A stretch of 64,000 nt of DNA from Anastrepha obliqua (lineage: Eukaryota; Arthropoda; Insecta; Diptera; Tephritidae): assembly GCF_027943255.1 (NCBI RefSeq), contig NC_072893.1, forward strand, positions 60,606,001 through 60,670,000, given 5' to 3'. A model generated the notes under the pieces. The model had not been told where the DNA came from and ran no database searches. It saw only the letters and a list, made by a program, of their open reading frames with translations. The translations under genes were made by a program, and so were the position numbers. The first letter of the stretch is position 1; each line of letters opens with the position of its first letter. Of the stretch, positions 23,357 through 34,400 are shown piece after piece.

Positions 23357-23600
23357 GGCGGGCGCCGTAGCCGAATGGCTTGGGACTGGACTACCAGTCG
23401 GAAGGGCAGGAGTTCAAAACCCGGGCACCAAATGATAGAAACAGTTTTTTTCTTATAGCGTTTTTCCCTCGGCATGTAATGGCAAACTCTTTGATAATAT
23501 TTCTGCAATGAAAGATCGTTTGCCTTTCGGAGGCGGCTTAAAATATTAAGTCCCTGGAATTATGGAACATAAAGGCGCACATCACAAATAGGAGGACGGC
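23357..23600 (+). repeat. Diverged SINE with tRNA-like head
   Basis: The head keeps an A-box-like GTAGCCGAATGGCTTGG and a weak B-box (GAGTTCAAAACCC). The body follows with AATGGCAAACTCTTTG, GGAGGCGGCTTAAAA and CACATCACAAATAGGAGGA. It is more diverged in the head than other copies and may be a separate subfamily. Confidence 0.65.
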
Positions 23601-24893
23601 TGACTGCTATAGAATAGCACTTCCGACGGTCCTTTTTATCAAATTTGAAGAGATTTGTGATGGTTATCCGAAATCCGTAAAAATAACGAAAGAGAGTTGC
23701 AAGGTTTTTAGGAATTTCAAAGCTTATAATAACAAAAACATACAAATGAAATATGCAAGAAATAAGTAATTATTTTAGTTGTCCAGAATAACACTCAGTC
23801 CTCATTCATTTCAATTATATTAAGTTTTTGCAAATTTTGGACAAAGTCCTAAAATCTATTTTCAATCGCTTTATTAATAATACTTCCTTGATAATAAATA
23901 GACATACCTTTTTTCCTTGAAAGGGTAAAAAATTATAATTTTAAATAATAGCCCCCTATTCAACCAATTCCTTAAATTTCGCATTCCAGAGAGGTCTAAT
24001 CCCTTAAAGTAAACAAGGATGATAATAGAAAAGAGAAAAGAAAAGAAATAAGTTATTTGTAAGCAAACATAGTATAAAGAAGACTAGAGTTACCTCTACT
24101 CAAAGAATTACACAATTCATGGGCGTCAACATAGAAAATAGGCCCCGTATTAAATTGTGAGAGAACAAATGATAAGGCCTTCAAACCCATTTTCTTTCCT
24201 TGCTTTTCACCACGATGTATTCTATCATTCTTGGCTTTCCACTTGCTTTCGCTGATTTCTCTTCTGCAAAATTGACAATCAGCTGTCAAGACTGTTTTGA
24301 AAGGTTTTTCTTCATAGAAATTGTTTTTGGGCTTGTTTAAATTTTATTAACGATATGAAAACTGCCAAAGAGAAGAATAGTTAATTTAATTGCGTAATTA
24401 CGACAGTTGGGGGAAATCCGACCGGACGTCTACTGAGGTTGCAAAAAAGTATGGCAGCAATATGCATGCGAAATTAGATTTTATAATAAGGAATAACAGG
24501 CCAAAGCACCTATGGACACACTGTCACATTTTCTGTAATATAAATAAATAACTAATAATGTCTAAAAAAAATTGTATTAGACCATTTATTGCCCATTTTA
24601 TTTAGTTTTTACTTTGACGTTTCTTCTTAAATTCGTTATAATAATTATCGTTAACACAAAAACACAGGGTTGTACGGAAAAAAGTATCTTTATAATTGAA
24701 GATTATTTTATTATTTTATAAGCCCCGATTTCGACAGAGAAATTTTGTATGGATTTGGAGTTATATATGAAGTTATTATAAGATTATTTTGTAATCTCGG
24801 ATTTCGGGAGAGAAATGTTGTATGTTTAATTCCGCTACTTAATGACTGATTGAGAGTTAAGCTCGAAAAAGAAGATAATCTACTTATAAAGGG
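23601..24893. other. Gene-free stretch with one repeat relic
   Basis: No recognised gene. The relic at 24395..24510 matches the repeat at 23202..23330. The minus ORF 24053..24289 (78 codons, CQFCRREISESKWKAK) has a CxxC pair and a protein-like composition, but nothing around it supports expression. Confidence 0.45.
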
Positions 24894-25935
24894 TGATCAG
24901 ATTGGAGATACTTTTTCCAATACGGTTTTTTTGACAGATCACTCGTGTCTACTGTCAATTTAAATACAGAACTTTTTTCAGTATTCATTGATATTTTATC
25001 ATGGAAAGACTTACAAATCGTACAATTGTATTACAAAAATCGACGCTCTGTAAAAAGTGTTCATTGCGTCCTCAGGTACGCGAATTTCGTATTTCAATAA
25101 GCAAAATTGCCGCACTTGGGCTGAGGAGCAACCATTCAAGAACAGCCATTACATCCATTGAAAACAACCGTTTGGTGCGGCCTATGGGCTGGAGGATCAT
25201 CATTATATTTCTTCAAAGATGAGGCTGGCGCCAATGTAACAGTGAATGACGAATACTATCGCGCCATGATAACGACTTTTTGATACCGGAAATGGAAGTC
25301 TCCACAACATTCGGTTACAACAAGATGGTGCTACTTGCATACATCCCGTGAACCAATGGATTTACTGCGTCGTCATTTCGGTGAGCAATTTATCTCTCGC
25401 CTCGGACCAGTGGATTAGCTACCAAGATCGTGTGATATCACTCCTTTGGACTTTTCTTTGTGGTGGTATGTACAGTATATATACATATATATATGTATGT
25501 ATATATACAATATATGTATAATTGACGCGTACACCCTGTTATAGGTGTTTGGCCGAGCTCCTCCTTCTATTTGTGGCGTGCGTGTTTGATGTTGTTCCAC
25601 AAATTGTGGAACCTACAGTTTCAAGCCGAACCGGAAGGAGCTTTTTCATGGCAGATATACACTCGGAGGTTTGCCATTGCCTGCGGAGGGGCGACCGCTA
25701 TTAGAAAACACTTTTCTTAATTTGGTGTTTCACCGAGATTTGAACCTACGTTCTCTCTAAATTCCGAATGGTAGTCACGCACCAAGCCATTCGGTTACGG
25801 CGGCCGCCGCATATGCTTTGTGGATAAACCAGCCGACCGAAGCGCTCCGGCGAGTCATTCCAAATAGGTGCTTTCGGATGGCCAAATTACGGCGCAGTTG
25901 CGGCCAGCATTTGAAATAAATGTCATTGAATCAAA
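24894..25935 (+). pseudogene. DD41D (rosa-like) transposon relic, split by a SINE
   Basis: The left end GGGTGATCAGATTGGAGATA resembles the terminus of the DD41D element at 36595. A start MERLTNRT (25001) matches that element's MERLTPQQ, and ASKIAALGLRSNHSRT and NNRLVRPMGW are degenerate pieces of its catalytic core. The 3' part (25811-25935) ends with a GQLRPAFEIN-like tail. A SINE interrupts the reading frame at 25466..25810. Many frameshifts are present. A related fragment on minus lies at 61040..61440. Confidence 0.75.
25466..25810 (-). repeat. SINE, nearly full length, nested in the DD41D relic
   Basis: On minus it reads GCGGCCGCCGTAACCGAATG (A-box region), ACGTAGGTTCAAATCTCGGT (B-box), then the family body, and ends in GCGTCAATTATAC and an AT-rich ATATGTATAT tail. 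CTTTGTGG occurs just outside both ends (25456 and 25814) and could be the target duplication, although the host element's own sequence also contains similar bases. Confidence 0.85.
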
Positions 25936-26142
25936 AATGCCAGTGGAACACGAAAGGCTGTTCAGTTAGCTTATATTAGATATAATAACGCATTTTATGT
26001 TAAGATCAAAATCATTATATGTGTGATTATATTTTTAAATAAAAACAATCGGCTTCTTGTAATAAAAGTTAGTTGTTACACAATCGTTGGTATGAAGAAA
26101 ACTATCGGTCACTCGATGTTTTCCACTATCTATACATACCAA

Positions 26143-26353
26143 GGCACATTGAACAGGTAGTAGCAGTGGAACAAAAACAACAAGAACCATGTATTTTGTG
26201 TTTGCTTTTGGTCCTTAGAATGTCAAAATCTATAAACAAAAATTGACAGTTCAGAGTAATTTAAGCAAAATGTTGCTATTGAGAAATCGAATAAATAAAA
26301 CAAAATAAAAATTGCTACCCTGCTGCTGCTACCTGTTTAATGTGCCCTGCTGC
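26143..26353. mobile_element. Short inverted-repeat element (MITE), about 210 bp
   Basis: The left end GGCACATTGAACAGGTAGTA and the right end on the opposite strand, GGCACATTAAACAGGTAGCA, match over about 25 bp, continuing as GCAG. The interior has no ORF. I could not settle the target duplication, so the superfamily is open. Confidence 0.6.
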
Positions 26354-26760
26354 ATACTATGTATAGTTAGTTTCAGGCTTCGGTTATTTTATATGCATAT
26401 GCCTAGATAATGCTACGTAATATTTTATTGTTGGATTATTGTATAACCATACATACATATGTATGTACATGTACGAGTTCAAAATGTGCACATCATCTAA
26501 AATTTACAAATAAAAAATTCAATATTTATTAGGGAAATATCGCAAATAACAATAAAACAATATTACATTAAGGTGTTCTATAAACTCTTCTGTGGAAATT
26601 TGTATGTCTATGTATATGTACTTATTAAATGAAAAAATACTGATTAAATCGCAAGCAATAGCTAGCTATTATAATTAATGGAATGTTTGTCAATAAAAGA
26701 TTGAAGACGTGCATTTGAATTAAAACAGTTTTGGTTCTCACCATTTAAATTTTTGTAAGT

Positions 26761-27467
26761 TTAAGGGGGTAGTATGGTATTTTTTTTTTCATTTTTTTTT
26801 TTTTTTTTTTAAATTATTCTATAACATCTTAAGATTATTGTGTGAAAGTTTGAAGTGCATTAGAGTAAAATTGACAAAGACACAAAGGATTAAGTATCTA
26901 CCTCTCCAACCGGATTTCACGCTGCCGAAAATCTTTAAACGCGTTTTTCTCACACTTGCCTTTTTTACGGTCGGTGTCCACTGCAGATTCATATCTACTG
27001 CACCGATTCTTTTCAAATTTGGTTTTTTTGTTTCTTTACTTTAATGACGTCGAGTTTTTTTTTTTTAATTTTGTCATATTTTAAAACAACAAAGTTTTCA
27101 AGTTTTTTTTATGAAAATTCGGTGTTTTGACTTCAAAGCGCTAAAAAATTAAATTAAAAAAAAAAAAAAAAAAAATCGACGTTGTTACCTGCGAAACTTT
27201 ATTAGCTGATGAAATCAATTTGGTTTTTTGATTTTAGTTGATCCAGTAATGGGTTCTGAGGGACAACTTTTTTATGAGACGTCCGCGAAGATTCACTGCC
27301 ACCAACTCATTTCTTCATAAAAATCAATGAAAATTTCACACAATATTCTTTAAATATGACTTTATAATGAATTAATTTTAAAATTTTGAATAAATCAACT
27401 GTGCCGACAAAAAAAATTTCGAAAAATATGCTTGTTTTACACCGAATTAACCATACTACCCCCTTAA
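26761..27467. mobile_element. TTAA-bounded non-autonomous element, 707 bp
   Basis: Both ends read TTAAGGGGGTAGTATGGT (left at 26761; right on the opposite strand ending at 27467). The TTAA could be a piggyBac-type target duplication or part of the repeat. The interior has poly-T and poly-A tracts and the motif AAACGCGTTTTTCTCAC; no transposase is seen. The plus/minus ORFs at 26819-27044 are shadows of this repeat. Confidence 0.7.
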
Positions 27468-27984
27468 ATCCACATCGATCGATACATCTTTATCTTTTGA
27501 GTATCCAGTATCGAATAAAAGTCGGTCTGTCAACAATAGATCGAACGAAAAATCTGATAATGGTCCATATATCAGCGGCATCTTATTTTGGTCAGTAGTT
27601 CTGGCCATTTTAAATAATTCTAAACAGGTGAAAACAAAATTTCGCAAGAGAAATCTGAACTGTCTCAGACATGGAGTTGGAACATGGCAATTGCTTTAGT
27701 GCACGTTAAAAATTTTTATTTACATACCTACATACATATGTGGGTTTTTATATTTATACATGCATATGTACATACACACATATAATATGACCAATGTACA
27801 ATCAAAAACTAAAAAACAAAACTTAATAAAAAGTATTATAACTTTTCGGTAAATCGCCATTTTTGGTGCAGAACTTGTTGCTTATTATAGTTTTTGTATA
27901 TTCTTAACTTCTACTTATTTTCGTAAACTTAATAACTAAAAATTTTAAATATCGTAACAGTATTAAAGCAAATGAAAAAGTCTT
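27468..27984. other. Region 3' of moody
   Basis: It contains the presumed moody 3' UTR. An AATAAA on minus at 27720..27715 is a candidate poly(A) signal, about 265 nt after the stop. TATGTA-rich microsatellite DNA lies at 27720-27790. No further gene is visible. Confidence 0.5.
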
Positions 27985-28490
27985 TTAAATTTTTGTCTTA
28001 TCTATAAGCTTAACGTCATTATCTGGAATGACATTTATGTTTTGGCCATAATATGGGGCTTTCTTCTGTGCAACGTCCTTTTTCACTGTTGTTATTACCT
28101 CTGTGGAGGTTGATGGCTCCAGTTGAGTTGGTGTTGCTACTTCTTCCTCTTCCTCGAGAATTATGTCGCCCCCGACTAAAGCTATTCGATTCAGTTCCTT
28201 GCTCGGCGCTCTCAGCATGAAAAGTGACGATTGGTTGGCTAGGGAATTTACTTGGGTTATGTGCATCGACGCTGGAAGCACTTGTGGGTTGTTTTTGTAG
28301 GTTCTGCTCTCCTCCATTATTGCATTTGCATTTGGTAATGGGTCTGGGGAGGGCGCTTTGTTCGTTAATTCCATGGAACTGCACTGTTGTTGCATATTGC
28401 TCGGGTTGGAATTTTGTTGCTCTCCCAGTGACATTTGCGAGACCATTGTTCGACTGTGGTTGTTGCTCAATGCGGTATCTTTCCATTTCT
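27985..28490 (-). CDS. moody: moody last exon, tail frame 1 (168 aa after junction)
   Basis: The acceptor TTCGTTTTAG|AG joins donor GCTGCAG|GTACGTAAG of the previous exon (intron 28491..28554, 64 nt). The first codons read EKWKDTALSNNHSRT and continue to LVGGDIILEEEEEV, stopping at 27985. This tail carries acidic and S/T-rich cytoplasmic sequence. From memory it matches the better-known Drosophila tail (EKWKDT..SNNHSRT). Confidence 0.9.
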
Positions 28491-31400
28491 CTAAAACGAA
28501 TTAGTGACTTAGTTTACACCGTTCCTTCAAAATAATATCACAGAGCTTACGTACCTGCAGCACTACTACCGGCAGCGGTTCCCTTTGCAAATGGCAATAG
28601 TTTTGAAGGTTCACACATAATTACTGTCTTGTAAGCCTTTCGATATTGCTTGTTCATAATAACATAGATAATTGGATTTACACAGGCCGACAAGTACAGC
28701 ATTATATAACTGAAAATATGAAAATTTGGATGCTCTACATCTTTGTCGGCTACTTTGGCAATTGTTATGGGCAGATAACAAATTACGAATGATAAAAATA
28801 TAGCCAACACCATTTTTGTAATACGCCATTCATTTCGTTTTGCCCTCATCTCTCGTTGATCCTTGATGCGAGAGGGTTTCTGCATGATATCCTGTTTTGT
28901 ATCAGTGGAAAAACTGCTGTCTGAAGCAAAATTAGATGACATTCGATTTTGCTCGCTTTCCACAACAGTACCCGTAGGTGTTTGTGTGGGTCTTAAATTA
29001 TTCGGAATGGAATTTTGCTGATTCGCATGTTTTTTCAATCGTAACTCTGATTGGCGTACCACCCAGAATATTTTTGTGTAACAAGCGATTATCACCATAC
29101 CGGGTATTAAGAATGCAGTGATGAAAAGTGTAGTTTTACTGCTGTGTCCATGATTATCACTCATTATCGAACAGGTTTCCAACCTTTCATCATAATCAAA
29201 TTTTCCCCACACTCCTAGGAGAGTAGGTAGCTGCATACCATATGAGAATGCCCAACAGAAGATTATCATAACCGCAATCCAATGCTTCCGGTATATTTTC
29301 CCGTACGAACCATGATGAGCAATCATAACGTACCTTTGAAAGAAAGAATAAATTTACTGACTGCGCCAAATTACATTACATCTTACAACGTAGTCTTATA
29401 AATAATTGGAAGTTACTAATCCCAGAAGGCGTGCGCGGTAGCCGAATAGGTTGGTTCGTGATTACCATTCGGAATTCAGAGAGAACGTCGGTTCGAATCT
29501 CGGTGAAAGACCAAAATGAAGAAAAAGTTTTTTCTAATAGCGGTCGCCCCTCCGCAGGCGATGGCAAACCTCCGAGTGCATTTTTGCCATGGAAAAGCTC
29601 CTCATAAAAAATATCTGCCACTCGGAGTTGGCTTGAAAGTGTAGGTCCCTCTATTTGTGAAACAACATCAAGACGCACACCACAAATAGGAGGAGGAGCT
29701 CGGCCAAACACCCAAATAGCGTGTACGGGCCAATTATATATGTATATAATTTCAGAAGATGCTCGAATTCACTTATTTTTAATATTATATTGGTCATTTT
29801 AACCATATCTGGGTATAAATATCCCTCAATAGTGTCATAATCAAGAAAAACAATTTTTTTGGATACGTATTGGGAAATACCACAATCTCTTCTTTTATGC
29901 TGTGTAAAAAATTCAAGCCAACATCTATTAACAGTATCTCATTAGATGAAAATAAAGGGGGATCAAATTAGAGGTATCAAAGTTTAAATTGAAATAAAAC
30001 CTTAAAAACGTTTTTCTCGACAGTTTGGCTTTTTGAGTTACGACATTATTGAAGTAAATGAGCGATATGTAAATTTCATTAGCGACACGCTTTTTCATTT
30101 AAACATTGAGTCCTTAGTTTCGTGGCAAGTGTTAGACACGAAACATGAAATAATACCAAACATATTTTTCTATTCTCAGTATTTTCTCGGTTGTCTATGG
30201 CATACCTCCAAGTTTATTTCTTGCATGAAATGACTTCATAAAAAATCATTTGTCATTTAGAATCAGCATTTTTATGACGGTTTTTATGACTTAAGTGGTA
30301 CAAAGTGGTACAAAATTAATCGTCCAATTTTGTTTTTTAAATAAGTGTAGTTAGTTCAATTTCATTAAAGGTTTTTGATTTTTGGAATTCTTACCTGTTA
30401 ATTGTAATCATTGCTATACATAATAATGATACGCCAATGTTTCCATACTGGATGAAAGGTATTAGTTTACAAAGAAAACTTCCATGAGTCCAAGTGCCTT
30501 GAATAAACCGCAAAGCACTGAAGGGAAGCACTATGGCACAAAACAGCAAATCGGCCATACATAAGCTGTAATATTGTAGAAAAAATTTGTTTTATTTATT
30601 TATATACTTAATATAGAGATACCTTAACTCATATTTTTATCAAATCGAGTTTTTAACGGATTTTGATGTATAATCTTTAAGTGAGCTGTCACTAAAATAT
30701 TTATTGCTTTACTCTTGAAACTGAAGGCAATGCAAGCATAGAGAAAAAAGAGCTAACCAAAGTTAATTGAGTTAACTCCAATAGTAGCAGAATTTGCTTT
30801 CGCAATTCGTTAGCTCGAATGTCAAAAACAGTTGAATAATTCCCACGAATTTTCGGCGAATTTCAATCAGAAGGTAAACAAAATTGATTACTTTAACATT
30901 CAAACCACGAAAACTAAAGAAACAGAAAAAAAAACCAAAAGAAATTAATTAATTAATTATTTTTTTTATTTAGCTAATTCAACCAGCATTTTGACTACAG
31001 GAAAAAACTACTTAATTCCTACTCAAACTTTTGGCTACTCGGCAATAGGCTACCGAGAGCTCCGCAAGGAAAGTGAAGGGTACGTATACAAAACATCAGT
31101 TAACTCAAATAGGACTCTAGTCGAAGAAGCATATTTGACAATTTTTTTATATAATATTATATTTGCGGAGTGCTACATAAAACGTTGGAAATCAACTTAG
31201 ATTAGGTATGGGAATATTGAGAGTAAATTTAACTCCTTCTCAAAAATGGTAATTTAGGTTTGGTTAGTCTAAAACAAGACACTCGGTGGCCCTAAGGTCT
31301 GCTTTTGAAGATTGAAGATGGTAATAATTGATGAAATTGGGTCATTCCGTCAATGATAATAGCCTTAAAAAGCTTTGGTGTGGTTTAAAGTATAGCGGTC

Positions 31401-34400
31401 AAGGTAAAGTAAACAACCCTTTCATAATCGACAGAACAGGATTGCCCTATTTTAGTGATTCATTGAAAAGCTTTATTAGTAGTTATTACCGGTGGACGGT
31501 TTTCTGAATGGGCCTGGTTCAAAGGAGTGTTTGTTTTTGAAATGAAATGTAATATTTTCCGCGGATATACACAGAAGGTCGATGAGTTAACTGAAGGGAA
31601 ATGATAAGGACAGATTTTACTAATGATTTGACAATTATTAGAATTTTAATTGTTAATGCGTTATTATATTCAAAAACCGATGGTGAGATATTCGGATTTA
31701 AGTCTGACAGAATATACGGTAGTCATGGTGCGTCATTAGCAAGCCGCGAAATTCTCTTTAACTCGCTTCAGTGCATTGTGTTAATTTGACCACAACATCA
31801 CCTCATTCTGTGTAAATAAATACTTTTTTTATTTTATATTTATTTTTCAATATATTTTGGGTTGTTTTCTATAAATGTATAGACTTTCTGTTTTTTATTG
31901 CTTAAATTTGATTTTTTGATGTTGAGTCAAATTGACATTGTACATATTACTTGACTGATTTGTATTAATAAGGGGTAGTTGTAAATAATAAATATGTTTG
32001 CCTTTCTTAACTTTTTTGATTTTTACTCAGTTAGTTCATTATAGAGATAGAGGAATTCCTACAAGGCGAAAACGTTATGCGGTTGCAAAATCGCAGTGCA
32101 TCCGATAGCTATGGCATGTTTGCAGAATGCAGGATGAAAGAATACTTCGCAAAGTTCTAGATGCGCGCATGCTTGGTGAAAAGCGAAGAGTACGGCCGCG
32201 GAAACGGTGGTTAGACGACGCTGAGGACGACCTCAGAAGCGAAGGAGTGACCAACTATTGAAGTCTGGCTATGGACCGAGATGCAAGGTGAAGAATTATG
32301 GAGGAAGCTAAGGCTCCCAACGAGCTGTAATGCTATGAATGATGATGATTTCATTATATTGATTTAGAAAAGAAAATACATACCTTATAATGAAGGCCGC
32401 TGCCACATTTCGGACTTTTGGACATTTATACAAAGCAGCAACGGTGAGAAAGTTGCCAAATATGCCTACAATCATTATAGTAAAAGTTGCTACTCCAGCA
32501 AATGTTAACAAAGCGGGAGAAAACCTGAAAACGATAAGACATAATTCATTATTCGATTTCGCTTAAGAACCAGCACTCTGACCAGAATTTTTTCTTGGTA
32601 ATTATTATTATTTTTTATTTATTTACTCATTTATTTCGCATATAATTATGAATAATTGTATTACATTACGAAAGACACTGGTAGCTAAGACTGCCGGCCA
32701 AAATTATTATTTTAGTTTTTTATATACCCGTACATCCATTTTGTAATGTTAAAAAATTACATTGGTTTGACTAATTTAATTAGAATTAATGGTGTCTGTT
32801 CCACCTACACACAGCTTAAGGGGACCAGGTGGTTTAGAAATTTCAAAAAATCGATTTTTCGTTTTTTCGAAAATATAGTACCGGCCGCCGTGGCCGAATG
32901 GGTTGGTGCGTGACTACTATTCGAAATTCAGAGAATTAAGAAAAAGTTTTTTTCTAATAGCGGTCGCCCCTCGGCAGGCAATGGCAAACCTCCGAGTGTA
33001 TTTCTTCCCTGGAAAAGCTCCTCATAAAAAATATCTGCCGTTCGGAGTCGGCTTGAAACTGTTGGTCCCTCCATTTGTGGAACAACATCAAGGCGCACAT
33101 CACAAATAGGAGAAGGAGCTCGTCCAAACACCCAAAAAGGGTGTACGCGCCAATTATGTATGTATGTATGTATCTTAAGAATATACTGTAAAATTTTCAT
33201 GCGGAAATTCACAATATTATAGCTTCTACAGCTCCTGTACCTGAAACTTTAAACTCATTTACCTCAAAACGACTGTTTTCGGCCCGGTGTTGTCAAAAAA
33301 AAAACTATTCAACCGAATCGTCTGAAATTTTAACATCAATGGCTATCGCCCGTGCTAGAATCATATTATTATTTCATTTTTTTTTTTATTAAAATACTGA
33401 AAAGAAAACCCGATTTTTGGAGTGTCAAATTCAAAACCGCGCCATTTTGTAAATTTTTTTTTTATTCTATATTAGTACGGGACATAGCTAAAGTCATACT
33501 GATTAATAATTTTTTTGGTTTTATGTCTCAGATAAAAAGAAGAGCCAAAATGGACAACACAGTCCAGGTCCTATTTTTCGGGAGGGCCAACTTCAGTGCT
33601 ATTTTTTAAACTATTCAAATTAAAAAAAAAAAATTTAAATACGGTTTTTAATTTGTTTTTATTGTAAAAAAAAAATTCCTGAAAATACCCTAATTTTCGA
33701 GCTCTAAACCATTGGGACCATCGGGACCCCTTAATATTTGAATGAATCTTTTAGATCTTGGTTAAGACAGCTTTCGTTATAAGTTTTTTGAACGTACAAA
33801 TACCCAACATTCAAAAACAAAATTTAAGCTTGAGCTAGACTATAATAACCTATGTCCTTTAAAATAATCTAAATGTGCAAGTTTGTATGCTGGTGAGTTT
33901 GAATGACTGTGATTCAGATAGTTGATGAGGTGGATTGAGAAATAGGCTATTTTTTTAAGAGAGTTGCCATCTGTTAAATGAAAACAAGTCCAATCGAATA
34001 TTACAATATAGGTGTCAAATGAAAAAAAGATTTAAGAGAGCCAAATTTAGATAAATAAACTTTGAAGAGGGCTGCCACCTGTTTGAAAAATTAAGTTGAA
34101 GTAAAAATAATAAAATAAATTAAATATAGCAATATGGCTATCAAAGAAAAGAGGTTTGAAAAATCTTAATTTCGAATTAATTTTTTAATAGGGCTGCCAC
34201 ATGTTTAAAAATTGAGTTCAACAATGTATTAAATAATTAACAATAAATAATTTGTATATCGCAATACGGGTGCCAAATGAAAGAAATCTAAGAAATCTTA
34301 TTTTAAAAAATATTTTTGGAAATGGTTACCATCTGTGTGAAAAACTTGCTAGTTCCATTAAAAAGAAAATTAACTGAAATACTACTTATATGGGTGAAAA

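Larger units (their letters stand above)
29334..30394 (-). other. moody intron 3, with a SINE and a diverged repeat
   Basis: Besides the SINE at 29427..29748 and the repeat at 29945..30190, nothing coding is seen. It is bounded by the donor AACAG|GTAAGAATTC and the acceptor TTTCAAAG. Confidence 0.85.

Noticed and set aside
23357..23435. Functional tRNA gene
   Set aside because: A- and B-box-like motifs exist, but the B-box is degenerate, no clean cloverleaf forms by eye, and the SINE body follows directly.
28224..28535. Plus-strand 103-codon ORF over the moody tail exon
   Set aside because: It is antisense to two coding frames with clear splice support, and it crosses the intron. It is a shadow.
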